Positions 1 through 7,912 of a DNA stretch of 64,000 bases are shown one piece after another (position 1 is the stretch's first letter; each line of letters starts with the position of its first letter). The DNA comes from Dongia sedimenti (GTDB lineage: Bacteria; Pseudomonadota; Alphaproteobacteria; Dongiales; Dongiaceae). Made by a program: the position numbers and the translations under genes. The notes under the pieces were generated by a model, which saw nothing but the letters and a program-made list of their open reading frames with translations, was not told the DNA's origin and made no database searches. The stretch covers positions 779,946 to 843,945 of the forward strand of contig JAUYVI010000002.1 of the NCBI GenBank assembly GCA_030715195.1. Direction: 5' to 3'.

Positions 1-147
1 GATAGTGCGCCGATAATAGGTGTCGATGTAGGATTCTGGCATGAGGCCGTCATGGCAAGTGCGCGGGCGGGGACCTAAGCAGAAATGACGGGAGATTCCA
101 ATGGGTCGGAGGCGGACCGGTTGTCTCGCGGTGAGCCCGCCGCAACG

Positions 148-1233
148 TCAGATGTGGGCCAGCAGGGCGACGAGCTCGGCCTGCCGGGTGGCACCGGTCT
201 TCTGCAGTACATTCTTCAGATAGCTGCGGGCGGTGCTGGATTGGATCCTGAGCCGCGCGGCTATGGCATCGACCGAGAGACCTTCGGCCAGGAGGGCCGC
301 CACGTTCGCTTCCCGGTCGGTCAGGCCGTACGCGCTGCGCAACCAGGACAGGTCGAGCCGGAGTGCAGCCGGATCGCTGTCGCGCTCGATCAGCAGCGCC
401 AGCGCGGTCGCGGAGGAGAATATGTCGCGCGCCCGGCCGGGGACCGGATGGACCTGCAGGAGATAGCGCCGACCCTCGGCATTGGTGAGCGCCGCCACGC
501 CCAATCGTCCCGGGCGGGAGATCGCGCCGGCAACGGCACGATCGATGGAGAACTGCGCCGTGCGATCCGTCGCCACGAGCCGCCGCCGCAGGATTCGCAC
601 CGGGCAGAAGGGATTGCCCTCGCCGGCCGCCTGGCCGGGCAGCACCCGCCCGTGGGAATCGAGCTCGATGATCGCTCCGCCGCGCCGGCCGAGCAGCCAG
701 GTCATGCCGCGTGCCTCCGCATCCAGGACGCCCTTGGCGATGCGGGCAACCGCATGGAGTTCCGGTAGCACGCTGTCGAGCACGGCGCGGTCGGCCGGCT
801 GGTACGGGCCGAGCTCGATGCGTCGTTTCAAACTCAATTCCACATACTCGTCCGACCCAAGCGCCAGAACCGTGTTCGCGTGCCAGAACACGCCATTGGG
901 ACGCAGGAACTCCTGGTAGTAGGGATCGCGCGCCAGTTCGGCTTCGGAATAATCGTCCTGGTCGATCCGAAACCCGAAGTAGCGCAGGTTGCCGACACGC
1001 TGATAGCGGGAGTTCGGCGGCGTGCGGCCCGCCAGGAAATCCTCAGCCGCGCGTGCGGCTTCCGGAGTCACCACCGCCGCGACCGTTTTCCGCGCTTCGT
1101 TGCGCATCAGCACCGCATCGCGGGCGCCGGCGGCCAGCGCGTATCGCATCAGAGCTTCTTCCCAGCCTTCCGCCAGGATGGCGGCGGAGAGCAGGCCATC
1201 GACGCCCGCCCGGATGCCATTCATGGAAAGCAT
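148..1233 (-). CDS. LuxR-family helix-turn-helix transcriptional regulator
   Basis: DNA-binding regulator of about 361 residues. The last 60 or so residues form a LuxR/GerE HTH (LTDREANVAALLAEGLS, then the recognition helix SSTARSYLKNVLQKTGA). The larger N-terminal part has no motif I can name; it is probably a ligand- or signal-sensing region. The frame stays open upstream to an ATG at 1368. I prefer the ATG at 1233 (or 1224) because the family's usual N-terminus (GVDGLLSAAILAEGWEEAL) begins just after it and the extra 45 residues look unconserved. It is divergent from the VPLPA-CTERM gene across about 220 bp, so it may control that gene. Family call is firm; signal and targets are unknown. 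Confidence 0.85.
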   Translation of the reverse strand: MLSMNGIRAGVDGLLSAAILAEGWEEALMRYALAAGARDAVLMRNEARKTVAAVVTPEAARAAEDFLAGRTPPNSRYQRVGNLRYFGFRIDQDDYSEAELARDPYYQEFLRPNGVFWHANTVLALGSDEYVELSLKRRIELGPYQPADRAVLDSVLPELHAVARIAKGVLDAEARGMTWLLGRRGGAIIELDSHGRVLPGQAAGEGNPFCPVRILRRRLVATDRTAQFSIDRAVAGAISRPGRLGVAALTNAEGRRYLLQVHPVPGRARDIFSSATALALLIERDSDPAALRLDLSWLRSAYGLTDREANVAALLAEGLSVDAIAARLRIQSSTARSYLKNVLQKTGATRQAELVALLAHI

Positions 1234-1453
1234 GGTGCGCCCCGCGCTTCTGGAAATTCGCTCAACGACGGGCGCATCCCTGCCATATGGCAGGGGCGGC
1301 GGCCGCAGCAGAAGACTATCGTGCCCCAATCGCAGGATCGTCGCGACACTTTTAGTCGCGTTAACCATGGCGCCGGGGCGGCTTCAGTGGATCGGTCATT
1401 GCGTCTTCGACGATGTCGCGACAAGGGGCGAATCACACATAGGGAGCAGTTCC

Positions 1454-2137
1454 ATGCACCGATCGATTCTCGGACTGTTGGCCGGGCTCACCGTATTCGG
1501 ATGGGGCGTCGTCGCGCAGGCAACGACCTTGGACTTCCACGATTTCGTTCCGAACAACGCCGATGCGCAGTGCATCGCCAACAATCAGGCCGGGTGTTAC
1601 GGCCATCGGGCGAACGGCGCGACCAGTCCGCTCGGGAGCAGCTATGCGGGCGGCGGCGATACGCCGAACGTGGCCGCCACCTATACCGGCGCGCTGCGGA
1701 CCTGGTCGAACGGCTTTGGCCAGAGCTGGTACCTGGGCTCCGACAATTCGGATCCCTCCTATCTGACCCTGACCGCGGATCCGGGTTTCGCGATCAGCCT
1801 CACCACCATCACGCTCGATATCGCCGCCATGGCTCTCGGCGGCAATGTCGACATCTTTGCGGGGGGCATACCGGGCAGCCTGTCCACGCCGCTTCTTTCG
1901 CTCGCCATCAGCGCCCTCGGCGACCCCGACCCCGCCAGGGTGACCACCGCCCTGGCGCTGGTCGGCAACCAGTTCACCTTCGAGATGCCCAGCCAGAATT
2001 TCGGCATCTATCAGCTCGGCTTCAACCAGGTCGCGGTCGCGGCCACGCCGATCCCGGCGGCGCTTCCGCTCTTCGCCTTCGCCTTGGGCGGCCTCGGCTT
2101 CATCGGCTGGCGGCGGAAGAAGGCCACGGCCGCCTAA
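1454..2137 (+). CDS. VPLPA-CTERM sorting-domain protein
   Basis: Exported protein of 227 residues. A signal peptide is visible (hydrophobic residues 5-20, cleavage near AQA-TT). The C-terminus is a tripartite sorting signal: the motif TPIPAALPLF, a hydrophobic helix (FALGGLGFIGW) and a basic tail (RRKK), as in the VPLPA-CTERM/PEP-CTERM class handled by exosortases. The middle is Gly/Asn/Thr-rich and gives no function; such proteins are usually surface- or matrix-associated. The start is fixed by AGGGAG seven bases upstream of the ATG at 1454. A strong terminator follows. No exosortase gene lies in this window. Confidence 0.85.
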   Translation: MHRSILGLLAGLTVFGWGVVAQATTLDFHDFVPNNADAQCIANNQAGCYGHRANGATSPLGSSYAGGGDTPNVAATYTGALRTWSNGFGQSWYLGSDNSDPSYLTLTADPGFAISLTTITLDIAAMALGGNVDIFAGGIPGSLSTPLLSLAISALGDPDPARVTTALALVGNQFTFEMPSQNFGIYQLGFNQVAVAATPIPAALPLFAFALGGLGFIGWRRKKATAA

Positions 2138-2169
2138 CCGACCAACCGGTTGGCGATCCATCGGACCCT

Positions 2170-2198
2170 GGCCCGCCCTTCGGCGGGCCTTCTTCTTT
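2170..2198 (+). terminator. Rho-independent terminator after the VPLPA-CTERM gene
   Basis: Perfect 8-bp stem GGCCCGCC / GGCGGGCC with loop CTTC, followed by the T-rich run TCTTCTTT. It lies 33 bp after the stop of the VPLPA-CTERM gene and before the Dabb gene. Confidence 0.85.
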
Positions 2199-2266
2199 CC
2201 GCCGGGTGAATTGCGCGCGCCCGGCCCGGTGGCTAGATTGCTGCCGGTCACAGGGGAAATTTGCGC

Positions 2267-2560
2267 ATGATCCGCCACACCGTCGTCTTCACCTTGAAGC
2301 ATCCGCAGGGCTCGGCCGAGGAGAAGAAGTTCCTCGAGGACGCGCTGGTCCTGGCCGGCATTCCCGGCGTGCAGAAGTTCGAGCGGCTGAACCAGGTCAG
2401 CCGCAAGAACGCCTATAGGTTCGGCTTCTCGATGGAGTTCGCCGACCAGGCCGCCTATGACGCCTATGACAGCCATCCGGTCCATGTCGCTTTCGTCCGC
2501 GACCGCTGGAAGAAGGAGGTCACGGACTTCCTCGAGATCGACTACGTTCCGGTGGATTGA
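2267..2560 (+). CDS. Dabb (stress-responsive A/B barrel) domain protein
   Basis: Small 97-residue protein matching the Dabb fold: start MIRHTVVFTLK, a central GxxxF-type segment (IPGVQKFERLNQ), the FGFSMEFADQAAYDAYDSHPVH stretch, and a C-terminal helix ending in the I-DYVPVD strand. Members form dimeric alpha/beta barrels; biochemical roles vary and cannot be set here. The ATG at 2267 is chosen over an in-frame TTG at 2261 because AGGGGAA sits 8 bases upstream of it. It stands alone between the terminator and a convergent gene. Confidence 0.85.
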   Translation: MIRHTVVFTLKHPQGSAEEKKFLEDALVLAGIPGVQKFERLNQVSRKNAYRFGFSMEFADQAAYDAYDSHPVHVAFVRDRWKKEVTDFLEIDYVPVD

Positions 2561-2584
2561 CGCGTCATTGCCGGGCATGGCGAT

Positions 2585-3700
2585 TCAAGTCGCAGCCACC
2601 TTCGGGCGCGCATAGCGCTCGTAGAAGCCGCCGCATTCCTTCGCCGCCTGCTCCAGGATGCGGCAGGCGCGGTCCATCTGATTGGCTTCGTCCGCGCGAT
2701 TGGCAAAGCGGTCGAGCATCCGCAGCCGCACTATTTTCTGCGCGACGCCGACCTCGCCGAGGGCGCGGTTGAACTTCGCGCGGGTCGCGGCATGGAGAGC
2801 GATCCAGCGCTTGGCCGGGCGCCGCGAACCGGCCGGGTCATAGGCAAAGACCTGCCTGCGGTCGATCTCGATGCCGAAATGCGTCTTCACCGACGCCGCC
2901 ACGCGCGTCGGCGTCTCGTAGCGCGCCAGGCCTTTGACGATGAACGTCTTCACCTCGTCGGTCAGAACGGTCGGGGTTTTTCGATCCTGCCTCTCCCCCT
3001 GCCCCTGCCTATGTCCGCGTTCGTGTCCGGTCTGCGTTGCCGGTGCGGGATCCGGCGCGATGCCGAGCCGCGCCTTCGCCAAATCCGCGAGGGCTTGGAG
3101 CGAAACGTCGCGTGAAGTGGGCTCGTCCACCGTATCCGCCGGAATTTGCAGGGATTCGTCTTCATCCTGTCTGTGTCCGGTCTGCGTTGCCGGGTCATCC
3201 TGGCCCGGTGCATCTTCTGCGTCCGTGCTGACCAAGCCCGGCTCGGGGTCAGGCGTGTTGGCGGACGGTGGCGCCTCGGTCTTGGCCTCGGTTTCGGTCT
3301 CGGTCTCGGTCTCGGGCACAGCGCCGTCCGAAATGACGTAAGGCATCGCCGCTTCGGTCTTCGTGGCATGCGCCGCATCGGGCACGGCGCGCGTGAAGAG
3401 CGGCGCCTTCTCCGCATCCGCCGGAAATTGCACGGATTCTTTGTCATCCTGTCTGTGTCCGGTCTGCGTCGGGGGCGTGTTGCGCGCGTGCCAGCAGGCC
3501 AGCATCTGGTCGCGGCTGACCGCGACGTGAAAGTTCTGCTGCACCAGGGCGGCGATGCGCTCGGGCGGCTCGCGGCGCCTCATGCACCAGATGATCTGCG
3601 CCTTCACGGCGTCATCCAAAACGGGGTCTTCCAGAATGTGCGGCGCGGGTCCGCCCGAGCTTGGTGAAATGGGCATGGGCGCGGTCTGCATGGGGAGCAT
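2585..3700 (-). CDS. Duplicated DUF2280 domain protein with repeat-rich linker
   Basis: Protein of 371 residues. The C-terminal part (about 246-366) is a DUF2280 domain (LTDEVKTFIVKGLARYETPTRVAASVK...), a family found in phage and chromosomal loci and resembling terminase small-subunit DNA-binding modules. Residues about 28-72 (LDDAVKAQIIWCMRRREPPERIAALVQ) look like a second, diverged copy of the same HTH-like module. The 170-residue linker is acidic and low-complexity, with a Thr-Glu run and three copies of a TQTGH-containing peptide. The peptide is encoded by a DNA repeat also present outside genes at 63.2-63.5 kb. No other phage genes are nearby. Function unknown; nucleic-acid binding is an inference from the fold. 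Confidence 0.75.
   Translation of the reverse strand: MLPMQTAPMPISPSSGGPAPHILEDPVLDDAVKAQIIWCMRRREPPERIAALVQQNFHVAVSRDQMLACWHARNTPPTQTGHRQDDKESVQFPADAEKAPLFTRAVPDAAHATKTEAAMPYVISDGAVPETETETETEAKTEAPPSANTPDPEPGLVSTDAEDAPGQDDPATQTGHRQDEDESLQIPADTVDEPTSRDVSLQALADLAKARLGIAPDPAPATQTGHERGHRQGQGERQDRKTPTVLTDEVKTFIVKGLARYETPTRVAASVKTHFGIEIDRRQVFAYDPAGSRRPAKRWIALHAATRAKFNRALGEVGVAQKIVRLRMLDRFANRADEANQMDRACRILEQAAKECGGFYERYARPKVAAT
3023..3043. repeat. Short copy of the TQTGH-coding repeat
   Basis: GTGTCCGGTCTGCGTTGCCG core, a truncated copy of the element described at 3136-3193, lying in the linker of the DUF2280 gene. Read on the minus strand it encodes PATQTGH. Confidence 0.7.
3136..3193. repeat. 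Interspersed repeat inside the DUF2280 gene, copy 1
   Basis: A 52-58 bp unit starting TCCGCCGGAATTTGCAGGGA and ending in the 28-bp core CCTGTCTGTGTCCGGTCTGC-GTTGCCGG (3166-3193). It is near-identical to 3417-3469. On the minus strand it encodes PATQTGHRQ plus an acidic tail. Confidence 0.8.
3417..3469. repeat. Interspersed repeat inside the DUF2280 gene, copy 2
   Basis: Second long copy (TCCGCCGGAAATTGCACGGA through CCTGTCTGTGTCCGGTCTGC), with only a few mismatches to 3136-3187. The same core recurs at 63222-63249 and 63514-63541 in non-coding DNA. Confidence 0.8.
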
Positions 3701-3946
3701 GTGGGTGCCTTTCCAGCGGTGGGGGCGCGCGGCATCGTCCGCTGTTCGGTTGTGCGGAACGGGACGTGGCGCGACGGCGCATACAGCAGTCCTCGCGCGG
3801 CGCGGGGTTACGCGGCGTGACGTGAGACTGCGGGAAAGACTATAGTTCTTTTTTTGTTCTTATGCAACCATGCCGTGCCGAATTCGGCCTGGTGCCGGTA
3901 CCGGACCTGGATCAAGGTCGGCTGCGCTCGCCTGATCGTGCCGCGG

Positions 3947-4048
3947 GGTAAGCGTTGGGATGACCTGTTCCTGAGCGGTCCCCGTGCAACCGATGATTTC
4001 ATTGGCGCACGCGACCAACCCGCAGCCGAGGTTCGCAAGTCGGTCTGA
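3947..4048 (+). pseudogene. VapB-type antitoxin remnant (C-terminal part)
   Basis: The frame ending at 4048 translates to KRWDDLFLSGPRATDDF followed by ARDQPAAEVRKSV. This matches the toxin-binding tail of AbrB/MazE-type VapB antitoxins (W-DDF, DDF...RDQP...ER). The N-terminal DNA-binding half (the usual SQAVRLPK segment) is not in frame upstream; the preceding residues look unrelated. Its stop overlaps a VapC-like start by the typical ATGA arrangement. I read it as a decayed antitoxin. Boundaries are approximate at the 5' end. Confidence 0.6.
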
Positions 4049-4077
4049 TGCTCGCCTACATGCTCGATACTGAGGCT
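4048..4077 (+). pseudogene. VapC toxin fragment (N-terminal codons only)
   Basis: The ATG at 4048 overlaps the VapB-like stop and opens with MLAYMLDT, the standard PIN-domain toxin start (MLxYMLDTN, including the first catalytic Asp). Homology stops after about ten codons. The frame then runs into unrelated sequence and, 40 bp on, the long inverted repeat at 4115. No PIN domain remains, so the toxin is lost. Confidence 0.55.
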
Positions 4078-4114
4078 GTTGGCGCTGGATGTTCGTTCAG
4101 TGCGCGCTCTGATT

Positions 4115-4327
4115 CATCACGGCGGCATCAACCCCCACCCGCACCCGCCCCCATCTTGGGGGCGGGAAGAGGGCGGGAGCCTTCGCACTGTTCGAGGGCG
4201 TTGCGTTTCGAGCGCGCCCGGGAAGGCTGGACTGCGGCGTGGCTTTCGCTTCGAGGCAGCATCTTCAAGAGATCACCCGCCACCAAGATGGGGGCGGGCT
4301 GGGGTGGGGGTTGATGCAGCCGTGATG
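4115..4327. repeat. Long imperfect inverted-repeat element, copy A
   Basis: A 213-bp element whose ends are about 45-bp inverted repeats. The left end starts CATCACGGCGGCATCAACCC and runs to the CATCTTGG motif; the right end is its near-perfect reverse complement, ending GATGCAGCCGTGATG. The centre (about 120 bp) holds no gene. Copy B is at 7699-7872 and a half copy at 22628. The remainder of 3701-4360 holds only the vapBC remnant and the presumed promoter of the DUF2280 gene. It resembles a non-autonomous palindromic/MITE-like element; I see no target duplication. Confidence 0.75.
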
Positions 4328-4360
4328 TTGCAGGCTTCCGCAAACAGAAGATCCAGCGCG

Positions 4361-5062
4361 CTACCGGTGCACGCCGATATAGCGTTCGAGCGGCACCGGA
4401 TCGGCCGCGAGGTCCCGCGCCGGCGCCTCGTGCTGGATGGTGCCGTTCTCGATCAGCGCGATCCGGTCGCAGATGCGCAAGGCCGACTTCACCTGCTGCT
4501 CGACCAGGAGGATGGCGACGCCGCGCTCGCGCAACGCCGCGACCGTATCCAGAATGCGGTGGGTCACGGCGGGAATGAGGCCTTCGCTCGGCTCGTCGAG
4601 CAGCAGCACTTTCGGCTGGGCGCAGAGCGCGCGCGCCACCGCCACCATCTGCTGCTCGCCGCCGCTCAAGGTTCCCGCGGCCTGCGACAGCCGCTCGCGC
4701 AGGATCGGGAAGAGGTCGAGCACCCGCTCCGCTTCCGCTTGCGGCGCGTCCTTGACCAGCAGGCCCATGCGCAGATTCTCGGCGACGGTCAGCTCGGAGA
4801 ACAGCCGGCGGCCTTGCGGCACATAGGCGATGCCGCGCCGCGGGATCGCATGGGCCGGGAGACCGATGAGCTCCTCCCCTTCCAGCAGCAGCGAGCCGGT
4901 GCGCTTCGGCACCAGGCCCATGATGGTCTTCAGCAGCGTGGTCTTTCCGGCGCCGTTGCGGCCCATCAGGCCGAGGATCTCGCCGGCCGCCACGCTCAGC
5001 GAGACTTCGTCGACCGCCTTGACCGGACCGTAGGCGCCGGTGATCTTGCGCAGCTCCAGCAT
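4361..5062 (-). CDS. livF: Branched-chain amino acid-type ABC transporter ATPase LivF
   Basis: Cytoplasmic ATPase of 233 residues driving uptake of branched-chain amino acids or a related HAAT-family solute. Walker A GRNGAGKTT, signature LSGGEQQ and Walker B VLLLDEP are visible, and GIAYVPQGRRLFSELTV is characteristic of LivF. The start is the ATG at 5062, overlapping the LivG stop as ATGA; a TTG one codon upstream is less likely. It is the last gene of the livHMGF operon and is followed by repeat element A. Confidence 0.93.
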   Translation of the reverse strand: MLELRKITGAYGPVKAVDEVSLSVAAGEILGLMGRNGAGKTTLLKTIMGLVPKRTGSLLLEGEELIGLPAHAIPRRGIAYVPQGRRLFSELTVAENLRMGLLVKDAPQAEAERVLDLFPILRERLSQAAGTLSGGEQQMVAVARALCAQPKVLLLDEPSEGLIPAVTHRILDTVAALRERGVAILLVEQQVKSALRICDRIALIENGTIQHEAPARDLAADPVPLERYIGVHR

Positions 5063-5796
5063 CAATCCCCCAGATAGGCCTGCTGCACGGCGGGATGCTG
5101 CTCGATCTCGGCCGGCGTTCCCTCGGCCAGGATCGCGCCGCGGTCCATCACCGTCACCCGGTCGGCCAGCTCCAGCACGACCTTCAGATTGTGCTCGATG
5201 AACAGGATCGTCGTCGTCGCCGCCGTCCGGCGGATGAGATCGCAGAACGGCGCGATGTCGCCCGGCGCCAAGCCTTGCGTCGGCTCGTCGAGGATCAGCA
5301 GCGCGGGTTTGAGCGCGAGGCCCATGGCGATTTCGAGCAGGCGCTGGTGGCCGTAAGGCAGCTCGCCGGCGATCCGCTCGGTCTCTTCCGTCAGACCGAC
5401 CGCCGCCATCGCCTCGTCGACCGCCGCATCCAACAGTGCCTGCGGCAGGGCGAAGCGATGGCCGGTGGTTCGCGTCAGCCGGCGTTGTGCCGCCAGGGCG
5501 ACATTGTCGCGGCAGGTCAGGCGCTTGAACACGCTGGTGATCTGGAAGGTGTAGACGATGCCGCGCGCGACCCGGTCCCAGGGCTGCAGCCGCGTGATGT
5601 TTGCGCCGTCGAACTCGACCGTGCCGGCGCTCGGCGGCACGCGGCCGCAGATCATGCCGACCAGCGTCGTCTTGCCGGCGCCGTTCGGCCCGATCACGCC
5701 GCGGATCTCGCCGCGTTCCAGCGCGAAGGAGACGTCGTTGACCGCGCGGATGCCGCCGAATTGGCGCGTGAGATTGCGGGTCTGCAACAAGGTCAT
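5062..5796 (-). CDS. livG: Branched-chain amino acid-type ABC transporter ATPase LivG
   Basis: Partner ATPase of 244 residues. It has Walker A GPNGAGKTT, the LivG-type replacement of the usual signature (LPYGHQRLLEIAMGLA), Walker B LLILDEP, and the C-terminal GTPAEIEQHPAVQQAYLG typical of LivG. The ATG at 5796 overlaps the livM stop by 4 nt; an upstream in-frame ATG at 5814 is possible. It works as a heterodimer with LivF on LivHM. Confidence 0.93.
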   Translation of the reverse strand: MTLLQTRNLTRQFGGIRAVNDVSFALERGEIRGVIGPNGAGKTTLVGMICGRVPPSAGTVEFDGANITRLQPWDRVARGIVYTFQITSVFKRLTCRDNVALAAQRRLTRTTGHRFALPQALLDAAVDEAMAAVGLTEETERIAGELPYGHQRLLEIAMGLALKPALLILDEPTQGLAPGDIAPFCDLIRRTAATTTILFIEHNLKVVLELADRVTVMDRGAILAEGTPAEIEQHPAVQQAYLGD

Positions 5797-6743
5797 GAGC
5801 GAACTCGCCGCCATCGCCGGAACCAGCCGGCCAGCCCTTCCGGGAACCACAGGGTGATCGCCACCAGCGCCACGCCGACGATGATCATATAGCTGGAGGT
5901 GAGGCCACTCGAAATATCGATGAGGTAGTGCGTGATCGCGGTGCCGAGCGGCGGTCCGAGCGTGACGCCGGTGCCGCCGAGCAGGGTCCAGAGCAACGGC
6001 AGGGTCGAGTATTGCAGCGAGGCGAAGGACGAGCCGACATAGCCGAACAGCAGGCAATAGAGCGCGCCGGCGAGGCCGGAGAGCGTGCCGGAGATCACCA
6101 GGGCGGCGAAGCGGTAGAGCGCAGTGTTGTAGCCGAGCAGACGGGTGCGCGCCTCGTTCTCGCGGATCGCGATCAGCACGCGGCCGAACGGCGAGCGCAG
6201 CAGCCAGAGGCTGAGCAGCAAGGCCACGGCGAAGGCCACCAGCGACGCGTTGTACTTCACCGCCGGATCGGCGAGATGCAGCGCAGCACCGAACAACTCG
6301 ACCGGCGGCAATGAAAGCACGATGCCCTGGTCGCCGAGCGTGACGGTGTTGAAATAGAGCGTGGAGAGGAAGGCGGCCTGGGCCAGCATCAAGGTCACGA
6401 TCAGGAAGGCGACGCCGGTGGTGCGGTAGACGATGAGGCCGGTCACCAGCGAGACCAGGAGCGCCGCGCCGACGCCGGCGCCGAGTGCGGCGACCGGTCC
6501 GAACGACCACCAATGGGCGGTGAGCCCGGCGCCGTAGGCGCCGGCCGCGAAGAACAGCGCGTGGCCGAGGCTCAGGAGCCCGGTATAGCCGAACAGGATG
6601 TTGTAGCCGATCGCGAAGACCGCATAGAGCATGATGCGGGTGACATTGCCGTAATGGTAGGCCGGCAGCGCGAACTGCACGGCGAAGAGCGCCGCGACCA
6701 CCGCCAGATGCAGCGCATAGATGCGCATTGCGGGCCCGCTCAT
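5793..6743 (-). CDS. livM: Branched-chain amino acid-type ABC permease LivM
   Basis: Inner-membrane permease of 316 residues with about ten hydrophobic segments. It carries the family hallmark GYTGLLSLGHALFFAAGAYG near residues 53-72 and the EAA-like region IRENEARTRLLGYNTALYR. It overlaps livH and livG by 4 nt on each side, so translation is coupled. With LivH it forms the channel for the binding protein encoded upstream. Confidence 0.93.
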   Translation of the reverse strand: MSGPAMRIYALHLAVVAALFAVQFALPAYHYGNVTRIMLYAVFAIGYNILFGYTGLLSLGHALFFAAGAYGAGLTAHWWSFGPVAALGAGVGAALLVSLVTGLIVYRTTGVAFLIVTLMLAQAAFLSTLYFNTVTLGDQGIVLSLPPVELFGAALHLADPAVKYNASLVAFAVALLLSLWLLRSPFGRVLIAIRENEARTRLLGYNTALYRFAALVISGTLSGLAGALYCLLFGYVGSSFASLQYSTLPLLWTLLGGTGVTLGPPLGTAITHYLIDISSGLTSSYMIIVGVALVAITLWFPEGLAGWFRRWRRVRS

Positions 6744-7624
6744 GGCGTCGCCCCGCGGGCGAGGCCGCCCGGCCGCACCACCAGCACCGCCGCGACCAGC
6801 AAGGTCGCGATGATCTTCGACAGGGTCGGCGAGAACAGCACCGAAATCATGCCCTCGCCGATGCCGATGCAGGCGGCGGCCAGCAGCGTGCCGCGCAGGT
6901 TGCCGAGCCCGCCGACGATCACCACGATGAAGGAGAGCAGCAGCGGGTCGGCGCCCATCAGGTAATGCGCGCCGCGGATCGGCGCGATCAGCACGCCGCT
7001 GAGCGCCGCAAGCATCGCACCCAGCGCGAAGACGATGGCATAGACGCGCTTCACCGGCACGCCGAAGGCCTGCGCCGTCTCGGAATCAAGCCGGGTCGCG
7101 CGCATGTAGAGGCCGATGCGCGTTCGCGCGAGCAGCAGCCAGGTGGCGGCCAGCAGCAGCAGCGCCAAACCCGCGACGATCAGCTTGTAGCCGGAATAGC
7201 CGAAGCCGGGAAACTGAACCCGGAAATAGATCGGTGGATCCAACGGCCGCGCATCGGGGCCATAGGACATCAGCACGCCCTGCTGGATGATGTAGAGCAG
7301 GCCCATGGTCGCGACGATGGTGCGCTCGGGATCGTAGCTGATCCGCCGCAAGACCAGCCAGTCCGCGGCGAGCGCGATCGCGCCCACGATCAGCGGCGCC
7401 ACGGCGAGGGCGACCAGGAATCCCAGCAAGGGATGCGCGCCGAGCAGGTCGGCCGAGCACCACCAGGCGACCACCGCGCCCAGCATGACGAACTCGCCAT
7501 GGGCGATGTTGATCACGCGCATCACGCCGAAGACAAGGCTGAGGCCGAGCGCGGTCAGCGCCAGCACCGCGGCGCCGACCGAGCCTTCCAGCAATGCGAG
7601 GAGCAGAGCCGGCCCGGTGATCAT
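6740..7624 (-). CDS. livH: Branched-chain amino acid-type ABC permease LivH
   Basis: Inner-membrane permease of 294 residues. The LivH motif VFGVMRVINIAHGEFVMLGA lies near residues 31-50 and the coupling segment DSETAQAFGVPVKRVYA near 179-195. It is separated from the upstream binding-protein gene by 288 bp that hold inverted-repeat element B, which may lower read-through from the binding-protein gene to the membrane components. Confidence 0.92.
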   Translation of the reverse strand: MITGPALLLALLEGSVGAAVLALTALGLSLVFGVMRVINIAHGEFVMLGAVVAWWCSADLLGAHPLLGFLVALAVAPLIVGAIALAADWLVLRRISYDPERTIVATMGLLYIIQQGVLMSYGPDARPLDPPIYFRVQFPGFGYSGYKLIVAGLALLLLAATWLLLARTRIGLYMRATRLDSETAQAFGVPVKRVYAIVFALGAMLAALSGVLIAPIRGAHYLMGADPLLLSFIVVIVGGLGNLRGTLLAAACIGIGEGMISVLFSPTLSKIIATLLVAAVLVVRPGGLARGATP

Positions 7625-7698
7625 GGGCGGCGGCGCGGCGCCGGATTCCGGCGCTCCATACTGAAGCGCTGGATCTTCCGGTGGATGGAGCCTGGAGC

Positions 7699-7872
7699 CA
7701 TCACGGCTGCATCAACCCCCTCCCTCACCCTCCCCCATCTTGGGGGAGGGAAGAATGGGAGAGTCTTCGCGATTGGCTGCTCCGATCGCTTTCACGATCC
7801 ACAACGCTCTTCAAAGAGTCCCTCCTCCCAAGATGGGAGGAGGCTAGGAGGGGGGTTGATGCAGCCGTTATG
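7699..7872. repeat. Long imperfect inverted-repeat element, copy B
   Basis: A 174-bp element in the livH/binding-protein gap. The left end is CATCACGGCTGCATCAACCC and continues through CCCCCATCTTGG; the right end mirrors it (CCAAGATGGG...GTTGATGCAGCCGTTATG). It has the same ends and inner CATCTTGG arm as copy A but a different central sequence. Confidence 0.75.
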
Positions 7873-7912
7873 CTGCTGTTCACGCACTGATCGAGATCCA
7901 GCGCTCCGAAGA

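Noticed and set aside
1..147. Gene in the first 147 bases
   Set aside because: No ribosome-binding site with a credible frame; the open frame from 85 is antisense to the LuxR gene.
2585..3700. Prophage remnant around the DUF2280 gene
   Set aside because: No integrase, terminase large subunit, capsid or tail gene is near; a single DUF2280 protein is not enough.
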